This document shows positions 15,636-25,001 of a stretch of DNA of 64,000 nt, piece by piece. The position numbers and the translations under genes are program-made. The notes under the pieces are model-generated. The model was not told where the DNA came from. It was given only the letters and a program-made list of their open reading frames with translations, and ran no database searches. This stretch comes from Levilinea sp. GTDB lineage: Bacteria > Chloroflexota > Anaerolineae > Anaerolineales > Anaerolineaceae. Numbering within the stretch: the stretch's first letter is position 1; each line of letters opens with the position of its first letter. The stretch covers positions 22,948 through 86,947 of the forward strand of contig JARKPO010000013.1 of the NCBI GenBank assembly GCA_029975215.1, written 5' to 3'.

Positions 15636-17039
15636 ATGAAACCCTTGCGCCTTAAAATTGAGCTCCGCATCGCGCTCATCTACCTCGTTTTTGGTGTGCT
15701 GTGGATCTTCTTTTCGGACTTCCTGCTGGCATTGCTCACAGAGGACCCCACCGTACTGACCCACATTCAAAACCTCAAGGGCTGGGCTTTTGTGCTGGCC
15801 AGCGCAGCCCTCATCTACGCTTTCTTGCGCCATTATCTTCAAATTCAACGCGCCGCTGAAAAAGAATTGGCAGAAAAAGACGAACGTTTCCGCATGTTAT
15901 TTGGTACCAGCCCCGACGGCATCCTGCTGACCATTCCAGACGGCCGCGTTCTGGCTGCCAACGCGGCTGCCTGCCAGATGCTGGGGCGCAGCGAAGAAGA
16001 ACTGCGCAGCATGGGCCGTGACAGCATCGTGGATAAGGAAGACCCTCGCCTGCCTCAGGCGCTTCGTATTCGCGCCGAAACAGGCCAGTTTCGCGGGGAG
16101 CTAACCTTCCTGCGCAAGGACGGAGAGCGGTTTCTTTGCGAAATCTCCACCGCGAAATACAAGAACCGCTACGGACAGGAAGAGAGCACCGTCATCCTGC
16201 GCGACATTAGCGACCGCAAACGGGCCGAAGAAACCCTCAAGAAAAACGAAGAGGAATTGCGCCTGCTGAACATGCAGCTCGAACAGCGTGTGGCCGAGCG
16301 CACCCAGGAATTGAGCATCGCCGTGCACAAAGCCCAGGAGGCCGACCGGCTCAAATCCGTTTTCCTTGCCACCATGTCCCATGAGCTTCGTACCCCCCTC
16401 AACTCCATCATCGGCTTTTCGGGCATCCTTTCGCAAGGGCTGGCCGGACCGCTGAACGATGAACAAAAAAAACAGCTCGGCATGGTGCGCCAAAGCGCCC
16501 AACATCTCTTGAACCTGATCAACGACATTCTCGACCTTTCCAAGATCGAGGCCGGTCAGATGAAGGTCAGCTGCGCCCCCTGTGATCTCCGCGCCGTCAT
16601 CGAAAGCGTCCTGCAGCTTGCCCAGCCCCTGGCCGACAAAAAAGGGCTGTCCTTGCAGGCCGAGATCGGTGCAGATATCCCTGTCATCTTATCTGACGCC
16701 CAGCGCCTGAAGCAGATTTTGCTCAACCTGGTTAACAACGCCATCAAGTTCACCTCCCAGGGGCAGGTGCAGGTGGCATGCCGCAGCGGCGAAAGCACGG
16801 TGGAAATTTCCGTGCGCGACACCGGCATCGGCATCGCCGCAGGGGATCTGCCCCATCTCTTCCAGCCGTTTCACCAAATTAAATCCGGAGCCAACCGCAA
16901 ACATGAGGGAAGTGGATTAGGATTATCCATTTCTCATCAACTCGCCAGCTTGTTGGGTGGTAGAATTAAGGTCGAAAGTCAGCCCGGCGAAGGCAGCCTT
17001 TTCACCCTGGAGCTTCCCCTGAAGGCGCCGCCCTGCTGA
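15636..17039 (+). CDS. Membrane-bound PAS-domain sensor histidine kinase
   Basis: A 467-residue kinase. Two membrane helices (about 8-33 and 47-68) with a short loop anchor it, so the input domain is cytoplasmic. A PAS domain spans about 85-195, a coiled coil about 195-240, HisKA has phospho-acceptor His249 in MSHELRTPLNS, and HATPase_c shows NAIKFTSQGQ (N box), DTGIGI (G1) and GSGLGLSIS (G2). CAGGAG precedes the ATG. Its partners are probably the two receiver proteins encoded directly downstream. Confidence 0.92.
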   Translation: MKPLRLKIELRIALIYLVFGVLWIFFSDFLLALLTEDPTVLTHIQNLKGWAFVLASAALIYAFLRHYLQIQRAAEKELAEKDERFRMLFGTSPDGILLTIPDGRVLAANAAACQMLGRSEEELRSMGRDSIVDKEDPRLPQALRIRAETGQFRGELTFLRKDGERFLCEISTAKYKNRYGQEESTVILRDISDRKRAEETLKKNEEELRLLNMQLEQRVAERTQELSIAVHKAQEADRLKSVFLATMSHELRTPLNSIIGFSGILSQGLAGPLNDEQKKQLGMVRQSAQHLLNLINDILDLSKIEAGQMKVSCAPCDLRAVIESVLQLAQPLADKKGLSLQAEIGADIPVILSDAQRLKQILLNLVNNAIKFTSQGQVQVACRSGESTVEISVRDTGIGIAAGDLPHLFQPFHQIKSGANRKHEGSGLGLSISHQLASLLGGRIKVESQPGEGSLFTLELPLKAPPC

Positions 17040-17072
17040 GGCTTACAATTGACCATCAATCCCGTGTAAACT

Positions 17073-17450
17073 ATGGCAAAAATTCTGATCATCGAAGATA
17101 ATGAAAATAACTTATATCTGGAGACCTTCATCCTCCATTCGCACGGCCACCAGGTGTTCCAGGCCCGCGACGGAGAAAGCGGCATCGCCCTGGCGTTGGA
17201 GGAACGCCCAGATTTGATCTTGCTGGATATTCAACTGCCCGTCATGGACGGCTACCGTGTGGCCGAGGAGCTGCGCAAGCTGCACCTGCTCAGCGCCACC
17301 CCCATCGTGGCCGTCACCTCCTATGCCATGCTGGGCGACCGGGAAAATATTCTCGCGGCAGGATGCAATGATTATCTGGAAAAGCCGATCAACCCCGATA
17401 CCTTCATAGCCCAGGTGCAGCGGCATCTGGCCAACCCGCAAGAGGGATAG
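17073..17450 (+). CDS. Single-domain response regulator (CheY/DivK-like)
   Basis: A 125-residue receiver domain without output domain. The acidic pair is E8-D9 in IIEDNENN, phospho-acceptor is Asp52 in LLDIQLPVMDG, the switch Thr is in AVTSYAML and the conserved Lys is in YLEKPI. The sequence EDNENNLYL is typical of DivK-type regulators paired with hybrid kinases. It starts 33 bases after the kinase and ends 2 bases before the next gene, so all three are co-transcribed. It probably passes phosphate or controls partners by binding. Confidence 0.92.
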   Translation: MAKILIIEDNENNLYLETFILHSHGHQVFQARDGESGIALALEERPDLILLDIQLPVMDGYRVAEELRKLHLLSATPIVAVTSYAMLGDRENILAAGCNDYLEKPINPDTFIAQVQRHLANPQEG

Positions 17451-17452
17451 CG

Positions 17453-20200
17453 ATGCAGTGGACGCTGGTCGTTGACGATCACGAAGAAAATTTCTACCTG
17501 ATCAAAACCATCCTATCCACGCGCCAGATCAATGCGCGTTGGGCAAAAAACGGCGTCGAAGCCCTGCAGATGGCCCGTCAGGAAACTCCAGAGATGGTCA
17601 TTTCGGACATCTTGATGCCGGTGATGGACGGCTTTGAGCTGTGCCGCACCTGGAAGCAAGATGAAACCCTGCGTCAGATCCCCTTTGTGTTTTACACCGC
17701 CACTTACGTGGAACCCGAAGACCTCGAATTTGCCCTCAGCCTGGGGGCCGACGGCTTTATCGCCAAAAACACCGAACCGCAAGCCTTCCTTGATTTTCTG
17801 CACGATATCCTCTCTAAATTTAACGGCGGACGCGAGCCCGCGCTGCAGCCGCCGGATGAAACCGATCATAGCTATTACCGCCTCTACAGCCAGGCCCTGG
17901 TACGCAAACTGGAAGATAAACTGGCCGAACTGGAACGCGCCAACCTGGCCCTGAAACAGAGCGAAACCAACTATAAATTCCTCTTCGAGAACAACCCCTT
18001 CCCCATGTGGATTTACGACCTGGAGACGCTGCGTTTTCTCACCGTCAACGACGCCGCCTGTCAGGTGTACGGCTATACCCGCGAAGAATTCCTGTCCATG
18101 ACCCTCAAGGATATCCGACCCCTTGAGGACCTGCCTGCTTTGCAGCAAAACGTTCAAACTCACCACGAAAACTATCAGCAGTCCGGCCCCTGGCGACACC
18201 GTCTGAAAGACGGGCGCATCATCTTCGTGGAAATCACCTCACATGCCATCCTGTACCAGGGCAAAAAAGGGCGTTTTGTTGTCGTTCAGGACATCACCGA
18301 ACGCAAAAAGGCCGAAGACGCCCTGCGCCTGCAAAGCGCCGCCCTCAATTCAGCCGCCAACGCCATTGTCATCACGGATGTGGACGGTCGCATTCAATGG
18401 GTCAACCCAGCTTTTGAACGCCTCACCGGATACCCAAAAGAAGAGGCCGTCGGACAAAACCCGCGAATTCTCAATTCCGGCGTCCACCCCAAGCAGTTCT
18501 TCACCAATCTGTGGAACACGCTCCTGGAAGGCAAAGTCTGGCACAGCGAAATCATCAACCGCCGGAAAAACGGCAGCGTCTACTACGAAGAAGAAACCAT
18601 TACCCCCTTGTTTGACCCCGAACAGCGCATCACTCACTTCATCGCTGTCAAGCAGGATATCACCCAGCGCAAGGAATCGGAAAAGAAGCTACGCGATAAC
18701 GAAGAACGTCTGCGCCTGACCCTGGAGGCTGCTCACCAGGGCATCTTTGACCTCAACCTGCAAACCGGCGAAATGATCATCAACGATATTTACGCCACCA
18801 TGCTCGGTCAGGATCCCGCCACCTTCGTGGAAACGAACTCGCAGTGGCGTGCGCGCCTGCACCCAGACGATCATCCGCATGTCGACCAGGTTTACAACGC
18901 CTACGTCAACAACGAGATCCCTGAATACCGCGTGGAATACCGCCAAAAAATGCCCGACGGCAGTTGGAAATGGATTCTGTCTTTGGGCAGCATCGTCGAG
19001 CGTGATGCGGAGGGCAAACCGCTGCGCATGATGGGCGTTCACACCGACATTAATGAAAGTAAAAAAGCTTCTCTCGAAATTGCCCGCCTGTTTGATGAAT
19101 CGCAGCGCCGTCTGTCGCGCCTGGCCACCCTGCGCAAAATTGATATCGCCATCAGCTCTGACCAGCACATGCTGCGAATTTTAGAGACCCTGCTTGCTCA
19201 GGTGCAGTCGCAGCTGCAGGTAGATGCGGCGGCCGTCCTGCTCTTTAACGAGGCAAAGCAAACCTTCGAATACACCGCCAGCGTCGGCTTCTCTACAGAG
19301 GATGTTAAACGCGCCCGCGTCCCCTACGGCACCAGTCTGGCCGGGCGCGCCGCCCAAATCAACGGCTGTGTCCGCCTCGACCCGTGCCAAACCCCCAACC
19401 TGCACCCCGGCCTGCTGGCGCTGTGTGAAAAAGAGGGCTTCCGCACTTATTTCGGCTTCCCCCTGGTGTTTAAAGACCGTCTCAAAGGCGTGTTAGAGCT
19501 GTTTCACCGCCAGCCGTTAGACCCTGACCAGGAATGGTTGGATTATTACGAGACCCTGGCCGGTCAGGCCGCTATGGCCGTGGAAAACGCACAGCTCATC
19601 ACCGGCCTGCATCAGGCCAACGAAGATTTAATCCAGGCCTACGATGCCACCATCGAAGGCTGGTCTATCGCCATGGATCTGCGCGACAGGGAAACTGAAG
19701 GTCACACCTTGCGGGTCACCGAGATGACTGTCGCCCTGGCCCGCAGGCTGAACCTGTCCGATTCCGAAATTGCCCATGTGCGCCGCGGAGCTTTGCTGCA
19801 CGACATCGGCAAGGTCGGCGTGCCCGATTCCATCCTGCTCAAGCCCGGCCGGTTGACCCCCGAAGAACGTCAGATCATCGAGAAACACCCCATCTACGCC
19901 TTCAACATGCTCCAGTCCATCGCCTATCTGCGCCCCGCCCTGGATATCCCCCACCTGCACCACGAAAAATGGGACGGCAGCGGCTACCCTTACGGCCTGA
20001 AGGGTGAACAAATCCCCCTCACCGCCCGCCTGTTTGCCCTGGTGGATGTGTACGACGCCCTCACCAGCGACCGTCCCTACCGGCTGGCCTGGTCAAAGGA
20101 AGAGACCATCGCCTACATCCAGGAGCAGAGCGGCAAACACTTTGATCCCACCCTGGTGGCGCTTTTCCTGGAATATCTGCGAGAAAACCCCGATTTATAA
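17453..20200 (+). CDS. Receiver/PAS/GAF/HD-GYP protein, probable cyclic-di-GMP phosphodiesterase
   Basis: A 915-residue cytoplasmic protein. The receiver (1-120) has D8-D9 and phospho-acceptor Asp52 in ISDILMPVMDG. Three PAS/PAC units follow (about 165-285, 285-410 and 415-535), then a GAF domain (about 560-715) and an HD-GYP domain (about 725-910). The latter has His783-Asp784 in LLHDIGKVGVPDSIL and the GYP segment HHEKWDGSGYPYGLKG. Such domains cleave cyclic di-GMP. It is the output protein of the operon: the membrane kinase would phosphorylate Asp52 while the PAS and GAF domains sense other ligands. Confidence 0.92.
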   Translation: MQWTLVVDDHEENFYLIKTILSTRQINARWAKNGVEALQMARQETPEMVISDILMPVMDGFELCRTWKQDETLRQIPFVFYTATYVEPEDLEFALSLGADGFIAKNTEPQAFLDFLHDILSKFNGGREPALQPPDETDHSYYRLYSQALVRKLEDKLAELERANLALKQSETNYKFLFENNPFPMWIYDLETLRFLTVNDAACQVYGYTREEFLSMTLKDIRPLEDLPALQQNVQTHHENYQQSGPWRHRLKDGRIIFVEITSHAILYQGKKGRFVVVQDITERKKAEDALRLQSAALNSAANAIVITDVDGRIQWVNPAFERLTGYPKEEAVGQNPRILNSGVHPKQFFTNLWNTLLEGKVWHSEIINRRKNGSVYYEEETITPLFDPEQRITHFIAVKQDITQRKESEKKLRDNEERLRLTLEAAHQGIFDLNLQTGEMIINDIYATMLGQDPATFVETNSQWRARLHPDDHPHVDQVYNAYVNNEIPEYRVEYRQKMPDGSWKWILSLGSIVERDAEGKPLRMMGVHTDINESKKASLEIARLFDESQRRLSRLATLRKIDIAISSDQHMLRILETLLAQVQSQLQVDAAAVLLFNEAKQTFEYTASVGFSTEDVKRARVPYGTSLAGRAAQINGCVRLDPCQTPNLHPGLLALCEKEGFRTYFGFPLVFKDRLKGVLELFHRQPLDPDQEWLDYYETLAGQAAMAVENAQLITGLHQANEDLIQAYDATIEGWSIAMDLRDRETEGHTLRVTEMTVALARRLNLSDSEIAHVRRGALLHDIGKVGVPDSILLKPGRLTPEERQIIEKHPIYAFNMLQSIAYLRPALDIPHLHHEKWDGSGYPYGLKGEQIPLTARLFALVDVYDALTSDRPYRLAWSKEETIAYIQEQSGKHFDPTLVALFLEYLRENPDL

Positions 20201-20212
20201 AACCGCAGAGGA

Positions 20213-21250
20213 TCAGTGGGTTTCCGTCACCTTACAGATGGTGCGCGGATTCTCGGTGTCGTAGCCTTTGGCGCACGTCAGATGATAGCAGAAGAGCTGC
20301 GCCGGAAGGATGCTCACCAACGGCGAAAGCCATTCCGGCAAGTTCTCCGGCAGCGGCAGGGCCGTCTGTGCCAGGCGCAGCGCCTGCGGTGCGTTGGAAA
20401 CCACCACCAGCTCGGCCTGCAGATCCTGCCGCAGATGGGTGAGCGTCTCCAGCATCGAATCAAACACCTTGCCCTGCGGTGCCGCCGCCATCACCGGAAA
20501 GCCGCGCGCCACCATGGCCACCGGCCCGTGCTGAAAATCTGCCGAAGAGAACGACTCCGCTTCCACATAGGTCAATTCCTTCAGCTTCAGCGCCCATTCA
20601 AAGGCCGTGGCGTAGTTATACCCTCGTCCCAGCACCACACACTGCTGCATATAGCGGTAACGCTGCGCCGCCTGTTCCACCGTCGGCTCCAGCAAAAGCG
20701 CCTGCGCCGCCCAGTCCACTGCGCGTTCCAGCTCGGCCCAACGCGCCGCATCGCCCTGCAGGGCTGTGGACAGCATGGCGATGGCCATCAATTGCGCCGT
20801 GTAGGTTTTGGTGGCGGCCACGGCCTGTTCCGGCCCGGCCTGAATATCCAGCACAAAATCCGCCGCCTGGGCCAGGGGCGAATCGGGCGCGTTGGTGATC
20901 GCCAGGGTCAAATTCCCCTGGCGTCGCCCCTCGCTGACCACGCTGACTATATCCGGTGACTGCCCCGATTGTGAAATGCCCACCACCAGGGTGTTACGCA
21001 GCCTGGGCGGCTGCTGATAATAGGTGAACAGCGAAGGCGCCGCCAGCGCCAGCGGCAAGGCGTTGGCTGCCCCCCACAGGTAATTGGCGTAACGCCCGGC
21101 GTTATCTGACGTGCCGCGCGCCGCCAAAAACGCATAGCGGATATCTCGCTCGCCGATCGCCCGCGCCACATCCTCCACCGCGCTGCGCTGGGTGCGCAGC
21201 AGGCGCTCCAGGCAGGCGGGCTGCTCAAAAATTTCAGCGTGCAAACCCAT
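20213..21250 (-). CDS. SIS-domain sugar isomerase/deaminase (GlmS C-terminal-like; possible glucosamine-6-phosphate deaminase)
   Basis: A 345-residue protein consisting of two SIS domains like the isomerase half of GlmS, without the glutaminase half. GISQSGQSPDIV (about 90-101) binds the sugar phosphate; ARGTSDNAGRYA and VAATKTYTAQL are typical. AESFSSADFQHGPVA near 230-245 matches the GlmS/AgaS group. In Thermococcales a protein of this build (GlmD) deaminates glucosamine-6-phosphate. It is the last gene of an eight-gene amino-sugar operon that has no nagB, which supports the same role here; that is inference. Confidence 0.82.
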   Translation of the reverse strand: MGLHAEIFEQPACLERLLRTQRSAVEDVARAIGERDIRYAFLAARGTSDNAGRYANYLWGAANALPLALAAPSLFTYYQQPPRLRNTLVVGISQSGQSPDIVSVVSEGRRQGNLTLAITNAPDSPLAQAADFVLDIQAGPEQAVAATKTYTAQLMAIAMLSTALQGDAARWAELERAVDWAAQALLLEPTVEQAAQRYRYMQQCVVLGRGYNYATAFEWALKLKELTYVEAESFSSADFQHGPVAMVARGFPVMAAAPQGKVFDSMLETLTHLRQDLQAELVVVSNAPQALRLAQTALPLPENLPEWLSPLVSILPAQLFCYHLTCAKGYDTENPRTICKVTETH

Positions 21251-21273
21251 GCAGTCGCTCCCTCAAGCCCACG

Positions 21274-22866
21274 CTAGATCAGGCCGTGACCCAGCGGATA
21301 CAGTCCTTCAATGCTCACCGGCAGCCGCCCCCAAAAGTCGCCCTGGCCCATTAAAGCCCGCGCCAAAGCCCGCATGGCCGGGGGCAGCAGGCTGTAGGTG
21401 CACACAAACACCGGCGCTTCGGGGAACACGCCCAGATCGTAGGGCAGGCGCAAAGCCGCCACCACCACCGGCATGGGCAGCCGCAAGGCCTGACGCACCA
21501 GTTCGGCCTGCCCCGGCGCCGCAAATGCGTTCAGCGTGCCCACCACCGCCGCTCCGCAGTCTTCCAGCCGCCGCAGCGCCTCGCCGATCTCTTCCGCGCT
21601 GGGGTTGTGCCCCACGCTGATCTCCTCCACCTGCGGATGCAGCTTGCGCAGCTCCGCCGCCAGCTGGGGGGTCACGTACGAAGAGGTGTCCGCCGGGGTC
21701 AAATCGACCGGCCGGGGCATCACCACGCCCAGGCGTTCCTCCGGCCCCAAATGCAGCGGCAGGATCCCGTTGTGGTCGCGCACGCGGGTCAGCGCCCGCT
21801 CTGCGATGGTTTCGGCGGTTTTTTGGTGCGCCGCGCAGCCCACCGCGCTCCAATCCGGCGTATCAAAACCCGCCAGCCAAGTGCGCAGCTCGGCTATACG
21901 CCGCAGGGAGGCTTCCAGCGCCTGTGGGGTCAACCGTCCGTCCCGCAGCGCCTGCTGCAAATGCTCAAACACCCGCCGCTGATCCTGGGGATCCGCGGTC
22001 ACCAGCAGCAAATCCACCCCTGCCGTCACCGCCCGCAGCGCGTCTTCCCCCAGGGCTTCCCCCTGGCGGATGGCGCGCATGTCCATGGCGTCGGTCACGA
22101 TCACACCCTCAAAGCCCAGTTCCTGGCGCAAAATGCCCTGCAAAATGCGCGGCGAAAGCGTGGCTGGGGGCGCATCCGCCCCATCCACCGCCGGCAAGGC
22201 CACATGCGCGCTCATCACCATGCGCACGCCCGCTGCCACCGCGGCATGAAAAGGCGGGAACTCCACCCGCCGCAGCCGTTCCAGATCATGCTGCACCGAG
22301 GGCAGCCCGTGGTGCGAATCGCCGTCCGTATCGCCGTGCCCCGGAAAATGCTTGGCCGCCGCCGCCACCCCGGCCCCTTGCAGCCCGCGGATCACCGCCG
22401 CTGCCAGGCGCCCCACCGCCTGGGGATCTTCGCCAAAGGAGCGCGAGCCGATCACCGGATTGCGCGGGTTGATATTGACGTCGCACACCGGCGCGTAGTC
22501 CACATTCACGCCCATGGCCGCCAGTTCGCGCCCCAAAACCGCCCCGGCCTCCTCCGCCAAAGCCTCCGAACCCGCCGCCCCCAGGGCCATATTCCCCGGC
22601 AGGGGCGTGACCCCCTCGCCCACCGCCATCAGCTGCCCGCCCTCCTGGTCAGCGGCGATCAGCAGCGGAGGCAGGCCCAGTTCCCGCGCCGCCCGCTGCA
22701 AATCTGCGCACAGCGTCTGCACCTGCGCCGGATGATCCACGTTCAAATGGCGAAAGAGGGTTATCCCTGCGGGGCGGTAATCGCGCAGGGCCGCCTGCAT
22801 CTGCGGGGTCAACTGCTTTCCGGCAAAGGCCAGCAGCATTTTTTGTCCAACTTCGTGGTCTGACAT
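21274..22866 (-). CDS. Glycoside hydrolase family 3, NagZ-like beta-N-acetylhexosaminidase
   Basis: A 530-residue protein. The N-terminal GH3 barrel (1-340) carries KHFPGHGDTDGDSHHGLP, the NagZ-type motif with the catalytic His/Asp pair, and VIVTDAMDMRAI with the nucleophile Asp. QEGGQLMAVGEGVTPLPGN is also typical. A C-terminal GH3-C-like domain follows (about 350-525). No signal peptide is seen, so it acts in the cytoplasm on imported GlcNAc-containing oligosaccharides or muropeptides. It lies 3 bases from the permease gene in the amino-sugar operon. Confidence 0.88.
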   Translation of the reverse strand: MSDHEVGQKMLLAFAGKQLTPQMQAALRDYRPAGITLFRHLNVDHPAQVQTLCADLQRAARELGLPPLLIAADQEGGQLMAVGEGVTPLPGNMALGAAGSEALAEEAGAVLGRELAAMGVNVDYAPVCDVNINPRNPVIGSRSFGEDPQAVGRLAAAVIRGLQGAGVAAAAKHFPGHGDTDGDSHHGLPSVQHDLERLRRVEFPPFHAAVAAGVRMVMSAHVALPAVDGADAPPATLSPRILQGILRQELGFEGVIVTDAMDMRAIRQGEALGEDALRAVTAGVDLLLVTADPQDQRRVFEHLQQALRDGRLTPQALEASLRRIAELRTWLAGFDTPDWSAVGCAAHQKTAETIAERALTRVRDHNGILPLHLGPEERLGVVMPRPVDLTPADTSSYVTPQLAAELRKLHPQVEEISVGHNPSAEEIGEALRRLEDCGAAVVGTLNAFAAPGQAELVRQALRLPMPVVVAALRLPYDLGVFPEAPVFVCTYSLLPPAMRALARALMGQGDFWGRLPVSIEGLYPLGHGLI

Positions 22867-22869
22867 ACC

Positions 22870-23712
22870 TCAGCCTTTCAGCCCCGAAACCACCACCCCA
22901 TCCAGAATGAAGCGCTGGGCAAAGAAGAACACCACCATCAGCGGCACGGTAGTCAGCACGGCCGCCGCCATGATTGTCGGCCACTGCTGCACCGTCAGGT
23001 TGATGTTGTAGAGGGTGGCCACATACACCGGCAGCGTATAGAGCTTGACCGTCTGCAAATACATCAAGGGGGCCAGCAGGCTGTTCCACAGCCCCACAAA
23101 CAGGAAGGTGGCCACGGTGGCCAGGGGGGCCTTCACCAGCGGCAGAACCACTTCCCAGAAAATTTGGATGTGGTTGGCGCCGTCCACAAAGGCGGATTCA
23201 TCCAGTTCCTTGGGGAGTTGGGCCATGGCCTGACGCAGCAAAAACACCATCGCCGCCCCGCCCGCGAAGAACCCGGGCAGAATGATGGGGTTAAATGTGC
23301 CGATCCATTTCAATTTGTTGAAGAACACGTACTGCGGCACAATCAGCGCCTGCGGCGGGATCATCATGGTGGCCAACATCAAGAAGAATACGAAATTGCG
23401 CCCCGGCCATTGAATACGGCTGAAGGCATAAGCCACCACCGCGATGGAAAACAGCGTGCCTGCCAGGGCCAACGTGGTATAAAACACCGAGTTGAAATAC
23501 GACCGCAGGAAATCGGGGTTCTGCAAAATCGAAAGGTACGCCGCTAACGTGGGCACTTTGGGCAGCCAGATAATCCCCGCCGAATTGGTCTCTTCCAGAG
23601 TCTTCAAAGAAGATGAGATCATCCAAAACAGCGGAAAGCTCATCACCACTGTGGCGCCGGTGAGCAAAATGTACAGCCCCAAACGTTTCAAAATCGGCCA
23701 AATCGTGCGCAT
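22870..23712 (-). CDS. Sugar ABC transporter permease (MalG/NagG-like)
   Basis: A 280-residue inner-membrane protein with six helices, starting with MRTIWPILKRLGLYILL. The coupling segment ELDESAFVDGANHIQIFWEVVLPLVKAPLAT is the EAA loop of the CUT1 family. Start at 23712 is chosen because GGAGAG precedes that ATG; the longer frame from 23748 would begin in the spacer. It pairs with the permease encoded directly upstream and the lipoprotein binding protein. No ATPase gene is in the operon, so a shared MsmK-type ATPase is likely encoded elsewhere. Confidence 0.88.
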   Translation of the reverse strand: MRTIWPILKRLGLYILLTGATVVMSFPLFWMISSSLKTLEETNSAGIIWLPKVPTLAAYLSILQNPDFLRSYFNSVFYTTLALAGTLFSIAVVAYAFSRIQWPGRNFVFFLMLATMMIPPQALIVPQYVFFNKLKWIGTFNPIILPGFFAGGAAMVFLLRQAMAQLPKELDESAFVDGANHIQIFWEVVLPLVKAPLATVATFLFVGLWNSLLAPLMYLQTVKLYTLPVYVATLYNINLTVQQWPTIMAAAVLTTVPLMVVFFFAQRFILDGVVVSGLKG

Positions 23713-23780
23713 GCTACTCTCCAATAACAGATTCCCAACCGCCCGCACCGTCAGACAGCTCAGCGCCTGCCGCGCCCATC

Positions 23781-24935
23781 CTAATACAGGTCATAGGTCA
23801 CCCAGCGGTCCTGCAGTTTGAACTGAACAAAGGTAATAGCCAAAATCATCAGCAAAATCAGCCAGGAGATGGCCGACCCGTAGCCAATTTCAAAGTGGCG
23901 GAAGCTGGCCTGCCACAGATAGTACACCATCGAAATGGTCGAGGGCACCAGCGGTTGATTATCGCGGTACAGCACGTAAATGGGCTCAAAAATCTGCATG
24001 GCATTGATCAGGCCCACGATCAGGTTGTAGAAGATATAGGGGGTCAGCAGCGGGAAGGAAACCCGCCAAAAGCGCTTCCACGGCCCAGCCCCATCCACCT
24101 CGGCCGCCTCGTGCAGCTCCTTGGGGACGTTCTTCAGCCCTGCCAAAAAGATCAGCATCATCGACCCACAGCCCCAGATCATCAGCAAAACCACCGACAT
24201 TTTGGACCACAATGGGCTTTGCACCCACAGCGGGATGCGGTTTTCCGCCGGAAAACCCGCTTCCCACACCTTAGTCAGCAAATTAAATTTACCGTTGCTC
24301 AAGCCCAGGAAGAAAGCACTGGTCAATTCCTGCACAAAAATCAACGCCCGGTTCAAGTACCCAAAGGGCGGGAAAATCTGCGTCAGCCCGCGAATGATTT
24401 GATTGATGATGCCAGTTCCGGTGTTCAACATCAGCCGCCAGGCCAACAGCACGGCGGTGTTGAACCCCAAAATCACGGGCAAATAAAAGGCCATACGAAA
24501 CACGCGCTCACCGCGCATTTTTTGATTCAGCAAAACCGCCAGCAGCAGCGCCGTGCCCATTTGCAGGGGCAGGCCCACGGCGGTCAGGTACAGCGTGTTC
24601 ACCACCGAAGCGCGAAAGCCGGTATCTTTTAAAATTAGCTGGAGGTAATTTTCCAGCCCCACCCATTTTGGCGCCGCGTTCGCCACCACGCGGTAATCTG
24701 TGAAGCTCCAATACAACGAGAAACCCATCGGAATCAGCACAAAAATCAAGAAGCCAACAATCCACGGCGACGCAAACAAATACCCGGCAAAGGTGTTCTC
24801 CTGCTTGCGGCGCGAAGCCCCCAACACTCTGGCGATCAGACGCGCCGCAAACCCCACCAACAGGCTGGAGCCCACGATAAACAGGATCGCGGCCGCTGCC
24901 ATGAGAATTGCGTCATAATAAGGGTTTTTCACCAT
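23781..24935 (-). CDS. Sugar ABC transporter permease (MalF/NagF-like)
   Basis: A 384-residue inner-membrane protein, longer than the usual 290-310. It has an extra N-terminal helix (about 9-32), then the CUT1 permease core from GYLFASPWIVGFLIF on. The EAA loop is ELHEAAEVDGAGPWKRFWRVSFPLLTP. A segment of about 60 residues between the third and fourth core helices (LTSAFFLGLSNGKFNLLTKVW onward) looks like an insertion. It partners with the next permease for oligosaccharide import. Confidence 0.86.
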   Translation of the reverse strand: MVKNPYYDAILMAAAAILFIVGSSLLVGFAARLIARVLGASRRKQENTFAGYLFASPWIVGFLIFVLIPMGFSLYWSFTDYRVVANAAPKWVGLENYLQLILKDTGFRASVVNTLYLTAVGLPLQMGTALLLAVLLNQKMRGERVFRMAFYLPVILGFNTAVLLAWRLMLNTGTGIINQIIRGLTQIFPPFGYLNRALIFVQELTSAFFLGLSNGKFNLLTKVWEAGFPAENRIPLWVQSPLWSKMSVVLLMIWGCGSMMLIFLAGLKNVPKELHEAAEVDGAGPWKRFWRVSFPLLTPYIFYNLIVGLINAMQIFEPIYVLYRDNQPLVPSTISMVYYLWQASFRHFEIGYGSAISWLILLMILAITFVQFKLQDRWVTYDLY

Positions 24936-25001
24936 GTGTCACTCTCAGGGGGTTGGCCGGTGGGCGGTTGCCCGCCCACCGGCTGGATCTTCAAACGTTC
25001 G

